This document shows, piece by piece, positions 26,484 to 35,605 of a DNA stretch of 64,000 nt. Below the pieces are notes generated by a model. That model had not been told where the DNA came from. It worked only from the letters and a program-made list of their open reading frames with translations, and searched no databases. The first letter of the stretch is position 1; every line of letters starts with the position of its first letter. The position numbers were made by a program, and so were the translations under genes. Source of the stretch: Pseudomonas lini (lineage in GTDB: Bacteria > Pseudomonadota > Gammaproteobacteria > Pseudomonadales > Pseudomonadaceae); NCBI RefSeq assembly GCF_030812475.1, contig NZ_JAUSSR010000020.1, forward strand, positions 1 to 64,000, written 5' to 3'.

Positions 26484-26590
26484 TCGCGGGCAAGCCCGCT
26501 CCCACAGGGGACGTCGGTGTTCCATAGATTTGTGCACTTACCCAAATCACTGTGGGAGCGACGGTGCGACGATTCGACTTGCTCGCGAAG
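26484..26590. repeat. REPIN with one variant arm between agtS and agtR
   Basis: One arm is the standard class (ATCGCGGGCAAGCCCGCTCC). The other is a variant with an internal GACGGTGCGACGATTCGACT segment, like the elements at 9604 and 10464. It splits the kinase and regulator genes. Confidence 0.65.
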
Positions 26591-26614
26591 ACGTCACCAC
26601 AAGCGCCACTATCT

Positions 26615-29011
26615 TCAGGCCTCACCCACCGGCACTCGCACACTCAAGGTCGTGCCTTCCCCCGGCTCACTTTCAAGCGACAACTGACCACCCATGATCA
26701 ACACCCGCTCCCGCACGCCGACCACACCAAAGGAGGTCGACCTGCCGGTGGAGGGGACAAATCCTACGCCATCGTCACTGACCGTCAGGCACAACTCGTC
26801 GCCTTCCAGCGCCAATGTCAGTTCAACAGTATGCGCCTGCGCATGGCGCATGACATTGGTCAGTGCCTCCTGAAGGATCCGGAACAAGCCAATCGCCTTG
26901 GCATCACTGAGCACTGGCAGATTGTCCGGCACCTGCACCAGACACGGAATCTGTGTACGTGCCTCGAAACGGCGGGCCTGCCATTCGATGGCCGAAGCAA
27001 TCCCGGCATCGAGAATCGGTGGGCGCAGCGCCGTCGCCACATCGCGCACCAGTTGAAACAACTGAGCGATCAAGCGCTTCATGCTGTTCAAGCGTTCGTT
27101 CAGACCGGGATCGAGCTGGGCGTAGGCCAGTTCGCACATGGACGTTTCCAGCTTCAACACGGTCAACATCTGACCCAGTTCGTCATGAACTTCCCGGGCG
27201 ATGTGGGCCTTTTCCTCCTCCCGTACACTCTCAAGGTGAGCGGACAACTCACGCAATTGCCCCCGGGAGCTGGCCAGTTCCAGCTCGATGCGCTTGCTTT
27301 CGCTGATATCCCAGACAATGCCGTCCCAGACGTAGGCACCGTCTTCGAGCCGGCGGGTAATGGCCTTGATCTCCGCCCAGCGCTGCTCGCCTGCACGGGT
27401 GAGAATCCGCCCCTGCCACGACCAGTCGCTGTCGGTGTCCAGCGCATGGTCCTGAGTCTGGTGATAGCTGGCCTTGTCGTCCGGATGCACCAGACTGCGC
27501 AGGCCTTTGTCGCGATGAGCCAGGGTCGCCGGCGAATATCCCACCAGGGTCTCGCTGCCTTCACTGATATAGGCAAAGTCGATCTGCCCGGTCACCGGCG
27601 CACGCTCCAGCCGGAAGACCAGTCCCGGCACATTGGCGGCGATCCCTTGCAGTCGCGCTTCGCTTTCCTGCAGTGCAGCCAGGGCACGGCGGCGTTCGGT
27701 GACATCGTTGAGGTAAACCACCAGGTATTCGCCGCCGCGGAAACGCAGGAAGCTCAATGAAACATCCGCAGGCAGAATGCTCCCGTCGGCGCGCACACAG
27801 CTGGTCTCAAAACTTTGCGGGCCGTCTTCGCTGGCCCGGGCGCGCTTCCACAGGTTCAACCAGCGGTCCATGTGCAGACCCGGCTCGAAGTCGATCAACG
27901 GCCTGTCGATGATCCCACCCGCCGGATAGCCCAACATGGTCTCGGCCGCGCGGTTGGCGTAGCGCACATGGCTGTCCCAGTTGACCCAGAGAATGCCGAC
28001 GGTGCTCTGGTCGATGGAAAACTGCGTGAGGCGCAAGGCCTCTTCGCTGGCCGCACGCAGGGCAATGTCTTCCCGCGCCGCCAATAACCGTTGCTCCAGG
28101 CTGTGCTGCTGCCGACGCTGCCAGAACACGATGGCCATGCTGCTCAGCATCAACACGGTCAACAGCAGCGAAAGGTTTTGCCAGAAACCCGGTGATTCGG
28201 TCAGCCGCGGGTACTTGGGTTGCAGCCATTGACTGTGCAACTGCTCCAGGTCCTTGGCCGGAATCGCCCGCAATGCGCTTTCGACGATACTGGCAAGCTC
28301 CGGCCAGTCCCGGCGCGTGGCCACCCGCAGCAGTTGCGGCAGGCCAATGTCACCGACCACGACCAGCGCGGCGAACTCCGGCTCGACGGACAGGCGTCCC
28401 AGCTGGGCTTCATCGACCACGGCGTAACTGGCCTGCTGACTCGTCAACAGTTGCAGAGCCTGGCGCTCGAGCGGTACGCCCTGGAGGTTCAGATGCGGGT
28501 AATTGCCGCGCAGGTAATCGGCCGTGGCGCTGGGCATGCGCACGGCGACGCGGGTCTGGCTGTCGAGTTTTTCCAGCTCCACTGTGCCGGTGCTTTTCTG
28601 GTCACTGACCACCAGTTGCGGTACCCGCATGTACGGATCGGAAAACTGCCACAGACGCAGACCTGCGGGAGTCTGGCTCAGCCCGGGAGCGATATCGATG
28701 ACACCATCACGTGCAGCGGCTTCCAGCTGCGCAAGATCGGGAAAGTGACGCCAGCTCAGCTCGACCTTGAGGGACTTGGCCAGCCGTTGCATCAGCTCGA
28801 CGTTAACACCCGACAATCGCTGCAGACGGCGATCGTATTGGGCATAGGGCACCTGCAGCACCAGTCCCACCCGCAACTCGCGATGCTGGGCCAACCATTG
28901 CTGCTGATCCGCGGACAATGGCGCGACATGCGCTGGCGGTGCGGACGCGGCCCAGCTCATCGAGGGGAACCACAAACAGCCGATAACCCAAAGGCAACGA
29001 AAACGCATCAT
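26615..29011 (-). CDS. agtS: Hybrid-input sensor histidine kinase (AgtS type)
   Basis: 798-residue membrane kinase. After a signal-like N-terminus comes a periplasmic SBP_bac_3 amino-acid-binding domain (about 40-265), a transmembrane helix near 278-298, two PAS/PAC modules (about 330-590) and a HisKA_3 domain with phospho-accepting H609 in REVHDELGQM. A HATPase follows, with DDGVGF and GVVGVRERV. The HPK7/NarX kinase type fits the LuxR-type partner downstream. The periplasmic domain likely senses an amino-acid-like ligand. Start: two adjacent ATGs at 29011/29008 with GAG upstream. Confidence 0.92.
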   Translation of the reverse strand: MMRFRCLWVIGCLWFPSMSWAASAPPAHVAPLSADQQQWLAQHRELRVGLVLQVPYAQYDRRLQRLSGVNVELMQRLAKSLKVELSWRHFPDLAQLEAAARDGVIDIAPGLSQTPAGLRLWQFSDPYMRVPQLVVSDQKSTGTVELEKLDSQTRVAVRMPSATADYLRGNYPHLNLQGVPLERQALQLLTSQQASYAVVDEAQLGRLSVEPEFAALVVVGDIGLPQLLRVATRRDWPELASIVESALRAIPAKDLEQLHSQWLQPKYPRLTESPGFWQNLSLLLTVLMLSSMAIVFWQRRQQHSLEQRLLAAREDIALRAASEEALRLTQFSIDQSTVGILWVNWDSHVRYANRAAETMLGYPAGGIIDRPLIDFEPGLHMDRWLNLWKRARASEDGPQSFETSCVRADGSILPADVSLSFLRFRGGEYLVVYLNDVTERRRALAALQESEARLQGIAANVPGLVFRLERAPVTGQIDFAYISEGSETLVGYSPATLAHRDKGLRSLVHPDDKASYHQTQDHALDTDSDWSWQGRILTRAGEQRWAEIKAITRRLEDGAYVWDGIVWDISESKRIELELASSRGQLRELSAHLESVREEEKAHIAREVHDELGQMLTVLKLETSMCELAYAQLDPGLNERLNSMKRLIAQLFQLVRDVATALRPPILDAGIASAIEWQARRFEARTQIPCLVQVPDNLPVLSDAKAIGLFRILQEALTNVMRHAQAHTVELTLALEGDELCLTVSDDGVGFVPSTGRSTSFGVVGVRERVLIMGGQLSLESEPGEGTTLSVRVPVGEA

Positions 29012-29084
29012 TGAAGTCTCACACACTGACAAATACTGACCCACCCATTAGGCTGCCGGAATCACTTCTGGCCTGGACTATCCG

Positions 29085-30080
29085 ATGCTTCCTGTCTACC
29101 GCCTGGCGCTGCCAGTATTGTGCCTGTCGCTGTTCCTGCCTTGCGCCTTTTCCGTCGAGGCCGCCGACCCGATTCCCAGTGCCGCGGCGAACACCGCGCA
29201 AGAACAACCGCTTGAGCGCCCGCCGTTGCCTGAGCGAAGTCAGGAAGACGCGGCCGCCCTTGAGCGACAGTTGCCGGTCCAGGAACAGCAACTACTGCAA
29301 GCCGGCGCCGATACCTTTCTGGCCCTGTGGAAACCGGCCAATACCGCCAGTCCCAAAGGTGCGGTGATTATCGTCCCGGGCGCTGGCGAAACCGTTGACT
29401 GGCCGCAAGCAATCGCTCCATTGCGGCGCACATTGCCGGATGCCGAGTGGAGCAGCCTGAGTATCACCTTGCCGGACCCGCAAAGCGATGCCATTGCGCC
29501 ACGCACTGCTGAAATGCCGCCAACGCTCAAAGCGCCCGAGACCGGCAGCAAGGATGCCACCACCTCCGCGCCCATCGAGCAGGCGGTCAGCGGTGAAGCG
29601 GAGGTCGCGGACAAGGCGGTCGTCGAGACCCGCGAGGAACAGGTCGGGGCCGACGCCGAACGAATTTTCGCCCGCATCGACGCGGCCATTGCCTACGCCG
29701 AACAGCAAAGCGCCCGCATCATCGTCGTATTGGGTCATGGCACCGGGGCTTACTGGGCCGCGCGCTACCTGAGTGAAAGACAGCCGCCGCAGGTTGAAAA
29801 ACTGGTGATGGTCGCCGCGCAGATGCCGGTTAGCGCGAAACCCGCCCTGGCTGAACTTGCACCCACACTGAAGCTGCCTGTTGCCGACATTTTCTACAGG
29901 GATAAGCCGGCGGATCGCAACGCGGCGCTGGAGCGTTTACAGGCGAGCAAACGCTTGAAGGCTTCGGGTTTCAGCCAGGTGTCGCTCAAGGCCTTGCCGG
30001 GTAACAGCAAGGCTGAGCAGGAGCAGCTGGTTCGTCGGGTTCGGGGGTGGTTGAGTCCTCAGCCTGAGGAAAAACGGTAG
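29085..30080 (+). CDS. DUF3530 family alpha/beta-hydrolase-like protein
   Basis: 331-residue secreted protein with a signal peptide (about 1-26). The fold looks like an alpha/beta hydrolase: AVIIVPGAGETVDWPQ forms the oxyanion region and VVLGHGTGAYWAARYL replaces the G-x-S-x-G nucleophile elbow with GHGTG, so a catalytic serine is not evident. A low-complexity Ala/Glu/Thr insertion lies between about residues 135 and 190. Function is unknown; it is divergent from agtS. Confidence 0.85.
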   Translation: MLPVYRLALPVLCLSLFLPCAFSVEAADPIPSAAANTAQEQPLERPPLPERSQEDAAALERQLPVQEQQLLQAGADTFLALWKPANTASPKGAVIIVPGAGETVDWPQAIAPLRRTLPDAEWSSLSITLPDPQSDAIAPRTAEMPPTLKAPETGSKDATTSAPIEQAVSGEAEVADKAVVETREEQVGADAERIFARIDAAIAYAEQQSARIIVVLGHGTGAYWAARYLSERQPPQVEKLVMVAAQMPVSAKPALAELAPTLKLPVADIFYRDKPADRNAALERLQASKRLKASGFSQVSLKALPGNSKAEQEQLVRRVRGWLSPQPEEKR

Positions 30081-30094
30081 ACCGAGTCGCCCCC

Positions 30095-30187
30095 TTCGCG
30101 AGCAAGCCCGCTCCCACATTTGATCTCGGTCGTACTCAGATTCTGTGTCCCCTGAAGATTTAATGTGGGAGCGGGCTTGCTCGCGAA
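30095..30187. repeat. REPIN
   Basis: Inverted pair of the GTGGGAGCGGGCTTGCTCGC class in the convergent gap between the DUF3530 gene and djlA. Confidence 0.85.
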
Positions 30188-30219
30188 GGCGGCATTACAG
30201 ACAACAAAACCCTTTCCTT

Positions 30220-30987
30220 CTAGCGAAAATCCCGCCGCTCACGAATCAACGTGTAGGCAGTATGCAGTTCACGGGTTTTGTCGGTCGCCTCACGCACTTG
30301 CAACGCCGTCGCCCCACTACCGGCGATCTTGTCCGGGTGATGGCGGCTGAGCAGGCGTCGATAAGCGCGCTTGATCTGCGCCGGCTCGCTGGTGGCGGAC
30401 ACACCCAATAGTCGCAAAGCCTCTTGGTAAGTGACGGCGCTGCTGACCAACGGCCGTTTCTGCGGCTCATAGTCGGTCGCCAGCGCCTGGACCTGTTGTT
30501 GCGTCCAGCCCAGCCATTTACCCCACTGGGCGATCAGTTCAAGTTCGCCGACACCGGCGCGGCCATCGGCCCAGATCATCCGCCAACAGGCGCGCAGGAC
30601 ACCTTCGGCGGCATGGGGCTGTGCACTCAAGCGACGCATATAACCGCGCAAAGAATCATGCCCCGACTTGCCGCGATTGAACGCCGCTATCGCACGGCGC
30701 TGGGCCGATTCGGTCAAGGCCAGGGAGCGCATCTCCTGACGCGCCTGCTGGATGTGACCATTCACCACCCTTCCATCGCACTTGGCCAGTCGTCCCAGTA
30801 ACACGAACAACAGTTCATCGTTGCGTAGCGCTGGACGACCACCGAGTTTTTCTCGCACATCTGCCCAGCTTTGCAGTTGCAGGCGCCGATCCAGCGCCTG
30901 CCCCAACAAGGCGCCGAGCATGGCCCCCGGAATACTGGCAATGGCATAGCCCACCCCGGCTCCAATCAGAGTCCCTGGCCACAGCAT
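30220..30987 (-). CDS. djlA: Membrane-anchored DnaJ-like co-chaperone DjlA
   Basis: 255-residue co-chaperone for DnaK. It has an N-terminal glycine-rich transmembrane segment (GTLIGAGVGYAIASIPGAMLG), a central TerB-like helical domain, and a C-terminal J domain with the essential HPD motif in LLSRHHPDKIAG. This order is diagnostic for DjlA. It is 1 nt from murU upstream, so it is probably the last gene of amgK-murU-djlA. Confidence 0.93.
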   Translation of the reverse strand: MLWPGTLIGAGVGYAIASIPGAMLGALLGQALDRRLQLQSWADVREKLGGRPALRNDELLFVLLGRLAKCDGRVVNGHIQQARQEMRSLALTESAQRRAIAAFNRGKSGHDSLRGYMRRLSAQPHAAEGVLRACWRMIWADGRAGVGELELIAQWGKWLGWTQQQVQALATDYEPQKRPLVSSAVTYQEALRLLGVSATSEPAQIKRAYRRLLSRHHPDKIAGSGATALQVREATDKTRELHTAYTLIRERRDFR

Positions 30988-30988
30988 G

Positions 30989-31660
30989 TCAGCGTCTCGC
31001 TTCTATCAGAGCGTCCACTTCGGCCAGACGCTCGTGGGTACCGACATCCACCCAGACCCCGTTCAGGTGCTCGCCAGTCACTTGCCCGTCCGCCATGGCG
31101 GTGCGCAGCAGCGGCGCCAGCTTGAAGGCCCCTGCGCAACAGCCCTCGAACAACTGAGGGTGCAGCACCGCGATGCCGCTGTAGGTCAGGGTGGCGATGT
31201 CCGGTCGCCCATCATGGACTTGCCCGTCGACCAGACTGAAGTCGCCGTCCTGGTGATGGGCCGGATTGTCAGCCAGCACCAGATGCGCCAGCCCGACAAT
31301 GGGCTGATGCAATACGCTGAAGTCGTAATCGGTCCAGATGTCACCGTTGACCACCAGAAAGGCTTCGTCCCCCAGCAACGGCAACGCGCGGAAGATTCCG
31401 CCGCCGGTTTCGAGCGGCTCACCTTCCGGCGAATACTGAATACTCACGCCATACTGCGAGCCGTCGCCCAGGTATTCCTCAATCTGCTGGCCAAGCCAGG
31501 CGTGATTGATCACGATCTCGGTAAAACCGGCGGCGGCCAGCGCGCGCAGGTGATACTCGATCAGCGGCACCCCTCCGGCCCGGACCAGCGGTTTTGGCGT
31601 GGTCAGGGTCAACGGGCGCAAGCGCTCGCCTTTGCCTGCCGCCAGGATCATCGCCTTCAT
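30989..31660 (-). CDS. murU: N-acetylmuramate 1-phosphate uridylyltransferase
   Basis: Makes UDP-MurNAc from MurNAc-1-P in the cell-wall recycling bypass that confers intrinsic fosfomycin tolerance in pseudomonads. The 223-residue nucleotidyltransferase opens with the signature AMILAAGKGERLRPLT and has the TPKPLV lysine region and the NGDIWTD metal site. It overlaps the amgK stop by 4 nt, the expected partner order. Confidence 0.95.
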   Translation of the reverse strand: MKAMILAAGKGERLRPLTLTTPKPLVRAGGVPLIEYHLRALAAAGFTEIVINHAWLGQQIEEYLGDGSQYGVSIQYSPEGEPLETGGGIFRALPLLGDEAFLVVNGDIWTDYDFSVLHQPIVGLAHLVLADNPAHHQDGDFSLVDGQVHDGRPDIATLTYSGIAVLHPQLFEGCCAGAFKLAPLLRTAMADGQVTGEHLNGVWVDVGTHERLAEVDALIEARR

Positions 31661-32676
31661 GCATTCACTCCAGCGCGCAGGCTGGCCAGCAAAACATCCA
31701 GCTCAGCCAGTTCGGGACGGCGCGCGACCACGGCCTCTATATAAGCAAAGAAGCGCGGCACATCCGCCAGGTAACGCGGCTTGCCGTCGCGGTGGCAGAT
31801 CCGGGCGAAGATGCCGATCACTTTCAAATGGCGCTGCACGCCCATCAGATCGCTGGCGCGCAGGAAATCCTCGAAGTCGGGCTGAACCGGGATTCCCAGC
31901 TCGCCCGCCTGGCGCCAGTAGTCTTCCAGCCAGCCACGTACCCGCTCCTCGGGCCAGCTGAGGAATGCATCCTTGAACAGACAGGTCACATCGTAAGTCA
32001 CCGGACCATAAACCGCGTCCTGGAAATCCAGCACGCCCGGATTCGGCTCACTGAGCATGAGGTTGCGCGGCATGTAATCGCGATGTACCAGGACCTTGGG
32101 TTGCGCCAGGGCGCTTTCGATCAGCAACTCGCTGACCTGCTGCCAGAGCAGCTGCTGAGCCGGGTCGAACTCGATGCCCAGTTCGCACTTCACGTACCAT
32201 TGCGGGAACAATTCCAACTCGCGGCGCAACAACGCCACGTCATAACTCGGCAGCGGTGCGACCATCGGCAATTGCTGAAAAGCCAGCAGCGCTTGCACGG
32301 CATCCTGGAACAAGTCATCGGCATTTTCGCTGTCGATCACGTCCAGATAAGTGTTGTTGCCCAAGTCATTGAGCAACAGAAATCCATGTTCGAGGTCTTC
32401 GGCATGGATTTTTGGCACATTTATTCCGGATTTCGCCAGCAGGAAAGCAATATCCACGAAGGGTTTGCAGTTTTCCCTGGGCGGTGGAGCGTCCATCACG
32501 ATAAAGCTTCTGCCCTCGCCTTCCCAGCGAAAGTAGCGCCGAAAACTCGCGTCGCTACTGGCTGCGGTCAACGTGGCCGGGGGTACGGTTCCCCAGCCTT
32601 GTTCTGCAAAGAGGATCGGCAGCTGCTCATCGAGCCAAACTTTCAGGTGTTGCAAACGTACATCTTGGTCAGGCAT
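31657..32676 (-). CDS. amgK: N-acetylmuramate/N-acetylglucosamine anomeric kinase
   Basis: Phosphorylates MurNAc at C1 to feed MurU. The 339-residue protein has the aminoglycoside-phosphotransferase fold, with catalytic VLVHRDYMPRN and the metal motif VLDFQDAVYGP. The pairing with murU (4-nt overlap) fixes the assignment over other APH enzymes. It is divergent from lptD across 130 nt, so envelope biogenesis and wall recycling share a control region. Confidence 0.95.
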   Translation of the reverse strand: MPDQDVRLQHLKVWLDEQLPILFAEQGWGTVPPATLTAASSDASFRRYFRWEGEGRSFIVMDAPPPRENCKPFVDIAFLLAKSGINVPKIHAEDLEHGFLLLNDLGNNTYLDVIDSENADDLFQDAVQALLAFQQLPMVAPLPSYDVALLRRELELFPQWYVKCELGIEFDPAQQLLWQQVSELLIESALAQPKVLVHRDYMPRNLMLSEPNPGVLDFQDAVYGPVTYDVTCLFKDAFLSWPEERVRGWLEDYWRQAGELGIPVQPDFEDFLRASDLMGVQRHLKVIGIFARICHRDGKPRYLADVPRFFAYIEAVVARRPELAELDVLLASLRAGVNA

Positions 32677-32806
32677 TGCAAGGGTCTCCGACGGCGCTAG
32701 CCGTCAAGCGGGTCATGCTTTATTATCCAGCATCTTTTTCAGACCATCGAGAGGCGTGCGGCCCACACCGCGGGCAGATGGCACGCAGGAAGCCCGGACT
32801 AATAAG

Positions 32807-35605
32807 ATGGCATTGAAATCCCCCGCGTTTCGTAAAAAATTTCCGTTGTTGGTAACCGGCAGTCTGCTGGCCCTGCAACCATTCGCCACTTCGTTCGTGG
32901 TCGCTGCGGAACAGTATGACTGCTCAGTCTCTGCTTCGGGTGCCTGGAACTGTGCGCCAAAATCTCAAGCAGCTGCCTTGCCACCGCGCCCTGTCCATGA
33001 GGGCAGCTCTGTCAGCGCGGGCGATGAGACGCCGGCCGATGGCAGCGTCAGCCAGGACACCGGTCCCAAGCCGGTACTTGTGACCGAAGCCAAGGGCCGT
33101 GGCCTGAAGTCCCGTAGCGAAGACTACAGTCACCTCGACTGGGTTCCGCGAGAGAAACTCACGGCGGCACAATTGGCTGAAACCGGCCCTTACTGCGCCG
33201 GCGCCTATGTCGAACCGGTTCGTCCCGGCATGACTGACAAGACTCAAAAAAGTGACGCGCCAACCTTTCTCGGCGCCAAGGCCTCTCGCTATAAGCAGGA
33301 GGAGCAGGTCGCTACCCTCGCCGGCGACGTGGTCATGCGTCAAGGCAGCATGCAGGTCGAAGCCGACGAAGCGAATCTCTACCAGGCCGAGAGCCGTGGT
33401 GAGCTGAGCGGTAACGTGCGCGTTCGCGACAACGGCGCACTGATCGTAGGCGACCACGCCGACGTACAACTCGATACCGGCGAAGCCAAGGTCGACAACG
33501 CCGAATACGTGATGCACAAATCCCGCATTCGCGGCAGCGCGCTGTACGCCAGGCGCGCCGAGAACGCGATCATCCGCCTCAAGGATGGTACGTACACTAC
33601 CTGTGAACCGGACAGCAACGCCTGGCAACTCAAGGGCAACAACATCACCCTGAACCCGGCCACCGGCTTCGGCACCGCGACCAACGTGACACTGCGGGTC
33701 AAGGACATTCCGGTCCTTTACACGCCATACATCTATTTCCCGATCGATGACCGTCGCCAGTCCGGCTTCCTGCCGCCGACCATCGGCACCGGCACCGATA
33801 CCGGCTTCCTGCTGGTCACTCCGTATTACTTCAACCTGGCACCGAACTACGATGCCACGTTGTACCCGCGCTACATGAGCAAGCGCGGCCTGTTGATGGA
33901 AGGCGAGTTCCGCTACCTGACCAAGTCCAGCGAAGGTCAGTTCGGCGCCGCGTACCTCAACGATGACAATACAGATCGCAGTCAGCAGACCGACTACGAA
34001 AAAACCCGCTACATGTACAACTGGCAACACAAGGGTGGCCTCGACTCGCGCGTCTTCACGCAGGTCGACTACACCAAAATCAGCGATCCGTATTACTTCC
34101 AGGATCTGCAGACTGACCAGATCGGCGTGAAAAGCTCTGACTATGTGAACCAGCAGGGTTCCGTCAGCTACCGCGGCGACAGCTACACCGCTCGCGTCAA
34201 CGCCCAGGCTTATCAGCTGGCGACCGTATCGAACATCACGCCCTATGATCGTTTGCCGCAGATCACCTTCGATGGTGCCCTGCCCTACCACCCGGGCGGC
34301 CTGGATTTCTCTTATAACACCGAGCTTGTCAGGTTTGACCGGGATCTGAAAAACGGCAACTTCTCGGATGAAAACGGCATTGTCTCTCCGCGCCTGGACA
34401 CCAATGTCCAGGGCCTGGCTCGCGCCACCGGCGACCGCCTCAACCTGGCCCCAGCCGTGAGCCTGCCGCTGGAATGGACGTATGGTTTCGTGAAACCAAC
34501 GCTCAAGTATCAGTACACGCAATACCAGCTGGACCTGGACGGCACAGGCAAATCCGACATTGCTGGGCAGAACGCAGAACAGAACCGACTCAACGGTACT
34601 TTCGACAGCAACCAGAACCGTGGCGTGCCAATTGCCAGCATCGACAGCGGCCTGTACTTCGACCGCAACACCCAATGGTTCGGCAAAAACTACCGCCAGA
34701 CCCTTGAGCCGCGCCTGTTTTACCTCTACGTGCCGGAAACGGACCAGGAAGACATTCCAGTCTTCGACACCAGCGAATACACCTTCAATTACGCGTCGCT
34801 GTTCCGCGACAACCGTTTCTCCGGCTCCGACCGAGTCGGCGACGAGAACAAACTGTCGCTGGGCATCACCAACCGCTGGATCGAAGAAAACGGCTTCGAG
34901 CGTCAACGCATCAGCGTCGGCCAGGCCGTCTACTTCAAGGATCGCCAGGTTCAGTTGCCAGGCATCGATGCCAGGACCCGCAAGGATTCACAGGCGGACG
35001 TTTCGCCTTATGCGCTGGAATACGAATACCGCTGGAACCGCGATTGGCGCACCACCGCCGATTACAACTGGGACCCGGACAGCCGCAGCCCTCGCTCGGG
35101 CAGCGCGATGTTCCACTACCAGCCTGAGGACAACCCGAACAAGATCATCAACGCCGGCTATCGTTATCGCAACGACCAGGTCCGCTACGACCAGAACACC
35201 GGTCAATGGTCGGTGGGCGGCGGTGACTACGGCACTCCGGGTCAACCTGGCTACGTGAAGGACTACTACAAGATCCAGCAGCACGACTTCTCGGTCATGT
35301 GGCCGATCGTGCCGCAATGGAACCTGATCAGCCGCTGGCAGTATGACTACAACCAAAACCGTACCCTGGAAGCCTTCGGTGGCTTCGAGTATGACAACTG
35401 CTGCTGGAAACTGCGCCTGATCAACCGTTACTGGGTCGACTATGACGAGACCAGTCAAGACGCGCCGGAAAACGAAAAAGGCGACCATGGCATCTTCCTC
35501 CAAATCGTTCTGAAAGGTCTCGGCGGCCTCACCGGCTCCAAAGTAGAGAGCTTCCTCGACAAAGGCATCCAAGGTTATCGTGAACGTGAAGACCAAGCTT
35601 TCTGA
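32807..35605 (+). CDS. lptD: LPS-assembly outer-membrane protein LptD
   Basis: Inserts lipopolysaccharide into the outer leaflet with LptE. The 932-residue protein has a signal peptide (about 1-33), a pseudomonad-specific N-terminal extension of about 120 residues, the LptA-like jellyroll (QVATLAGDVVMRQGSMQVEADEA-type block near residue 165) and a C-terminal barrel from about 300. Paired cysteines, including CC in YDNCCWKLRL, fit the disulfide system. The start at 32807 follows the family. Its 3' end overlaps surA by 26 nt, coupling it to its chaperone. Confidence 0.96.
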   Translation: MALKSPAFRKKFPLLVTGSLLALQPFATSFVVAAEQYDCSVSASGAWNCAPKSQAAALPPRPVHEGSSVSAGDETPADGSVSQDTGPKPVLVTEAKGRGLKSRSEDYSHLDWVPREKLTAAQLAETGPYCAGAYVEPVRPGMTDKTQKSDAPTFLGAKASRYKQEEQVATLAGDVVMRQGSMQVEADEANLYQAESRGELSGNVRVRDNGALIVGDHADVQLDTGEAKVDNAEYVMHKSRIRGSALYARRAENAIIRLKDGTYTTCEPDSNAWQLKGNNITLNPATGFGTATNVTLRVKDIPVLYTPYIYFPIDDRRQSGFLPPTIGTGTDTGFLLVTPYYFNLAPNYDATLYPRYMSKRGLLMEGEFRYLTKSSEGQFGAAYLNDDNTDRSQQTDYEKTRYMYNWQHKGGLDSRVFTQVDYTKISDPYYFQDLQTDQIGVKSSDYVNQQGSVSYRGDSYTARVNAQAYQLATVSNITPYDRLPQITFDGALPYHPGGLDFSYNTELVRFDRDLKNGNFSDENGIVSPRLDTNVQGLARATGDRLNLAPAVSLPLEWTYGFVKPTLKYQYTQYQLDLDGTGKSDIAGQNAEQNRLNGTFDSNQNRGVPIASIDSGLYFDRNTQWFGKNYRQTLEPRLFYLYVPETDQEDIPVFDTSEYTFNYASLFRDNRFSGSDRVGDENKLSLGITNRWIEENGFERQRISVGQAVYFKDRQVQLPGIDARTRKDSQADVSPYALEYEYRWNRDWRTTADYNWDPDSRSPRSGSAMFHYQPEDNPNKIINAGYRYRNDQVRYDQNTGQWSVGGGDYGTPGQPGYVKDYYKIQQHDFSVMWPIVPQWNLISRWQYDYNQNRTLEAFGGFEYDNCCWKLRLINRYWVDYDETSQDAPENEKGDHGIFLQIVLKGLGGLTGSKVESFLDKGIQGYREREDQAF

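Noticed and set aside
17606..30187. Regularly recurring ~25-nt repeats as a CRISPR array
   Set aside because: They are dispersed REP palindromes in inverted pairs between genes, with no spacer periodicity and no cas genes.
32924..34906. 660-codon open frame opposite lptD
   Set aside because: Shadow frame of a well-supported LptD; Val/Ala-rich composition typical of antisense translation.
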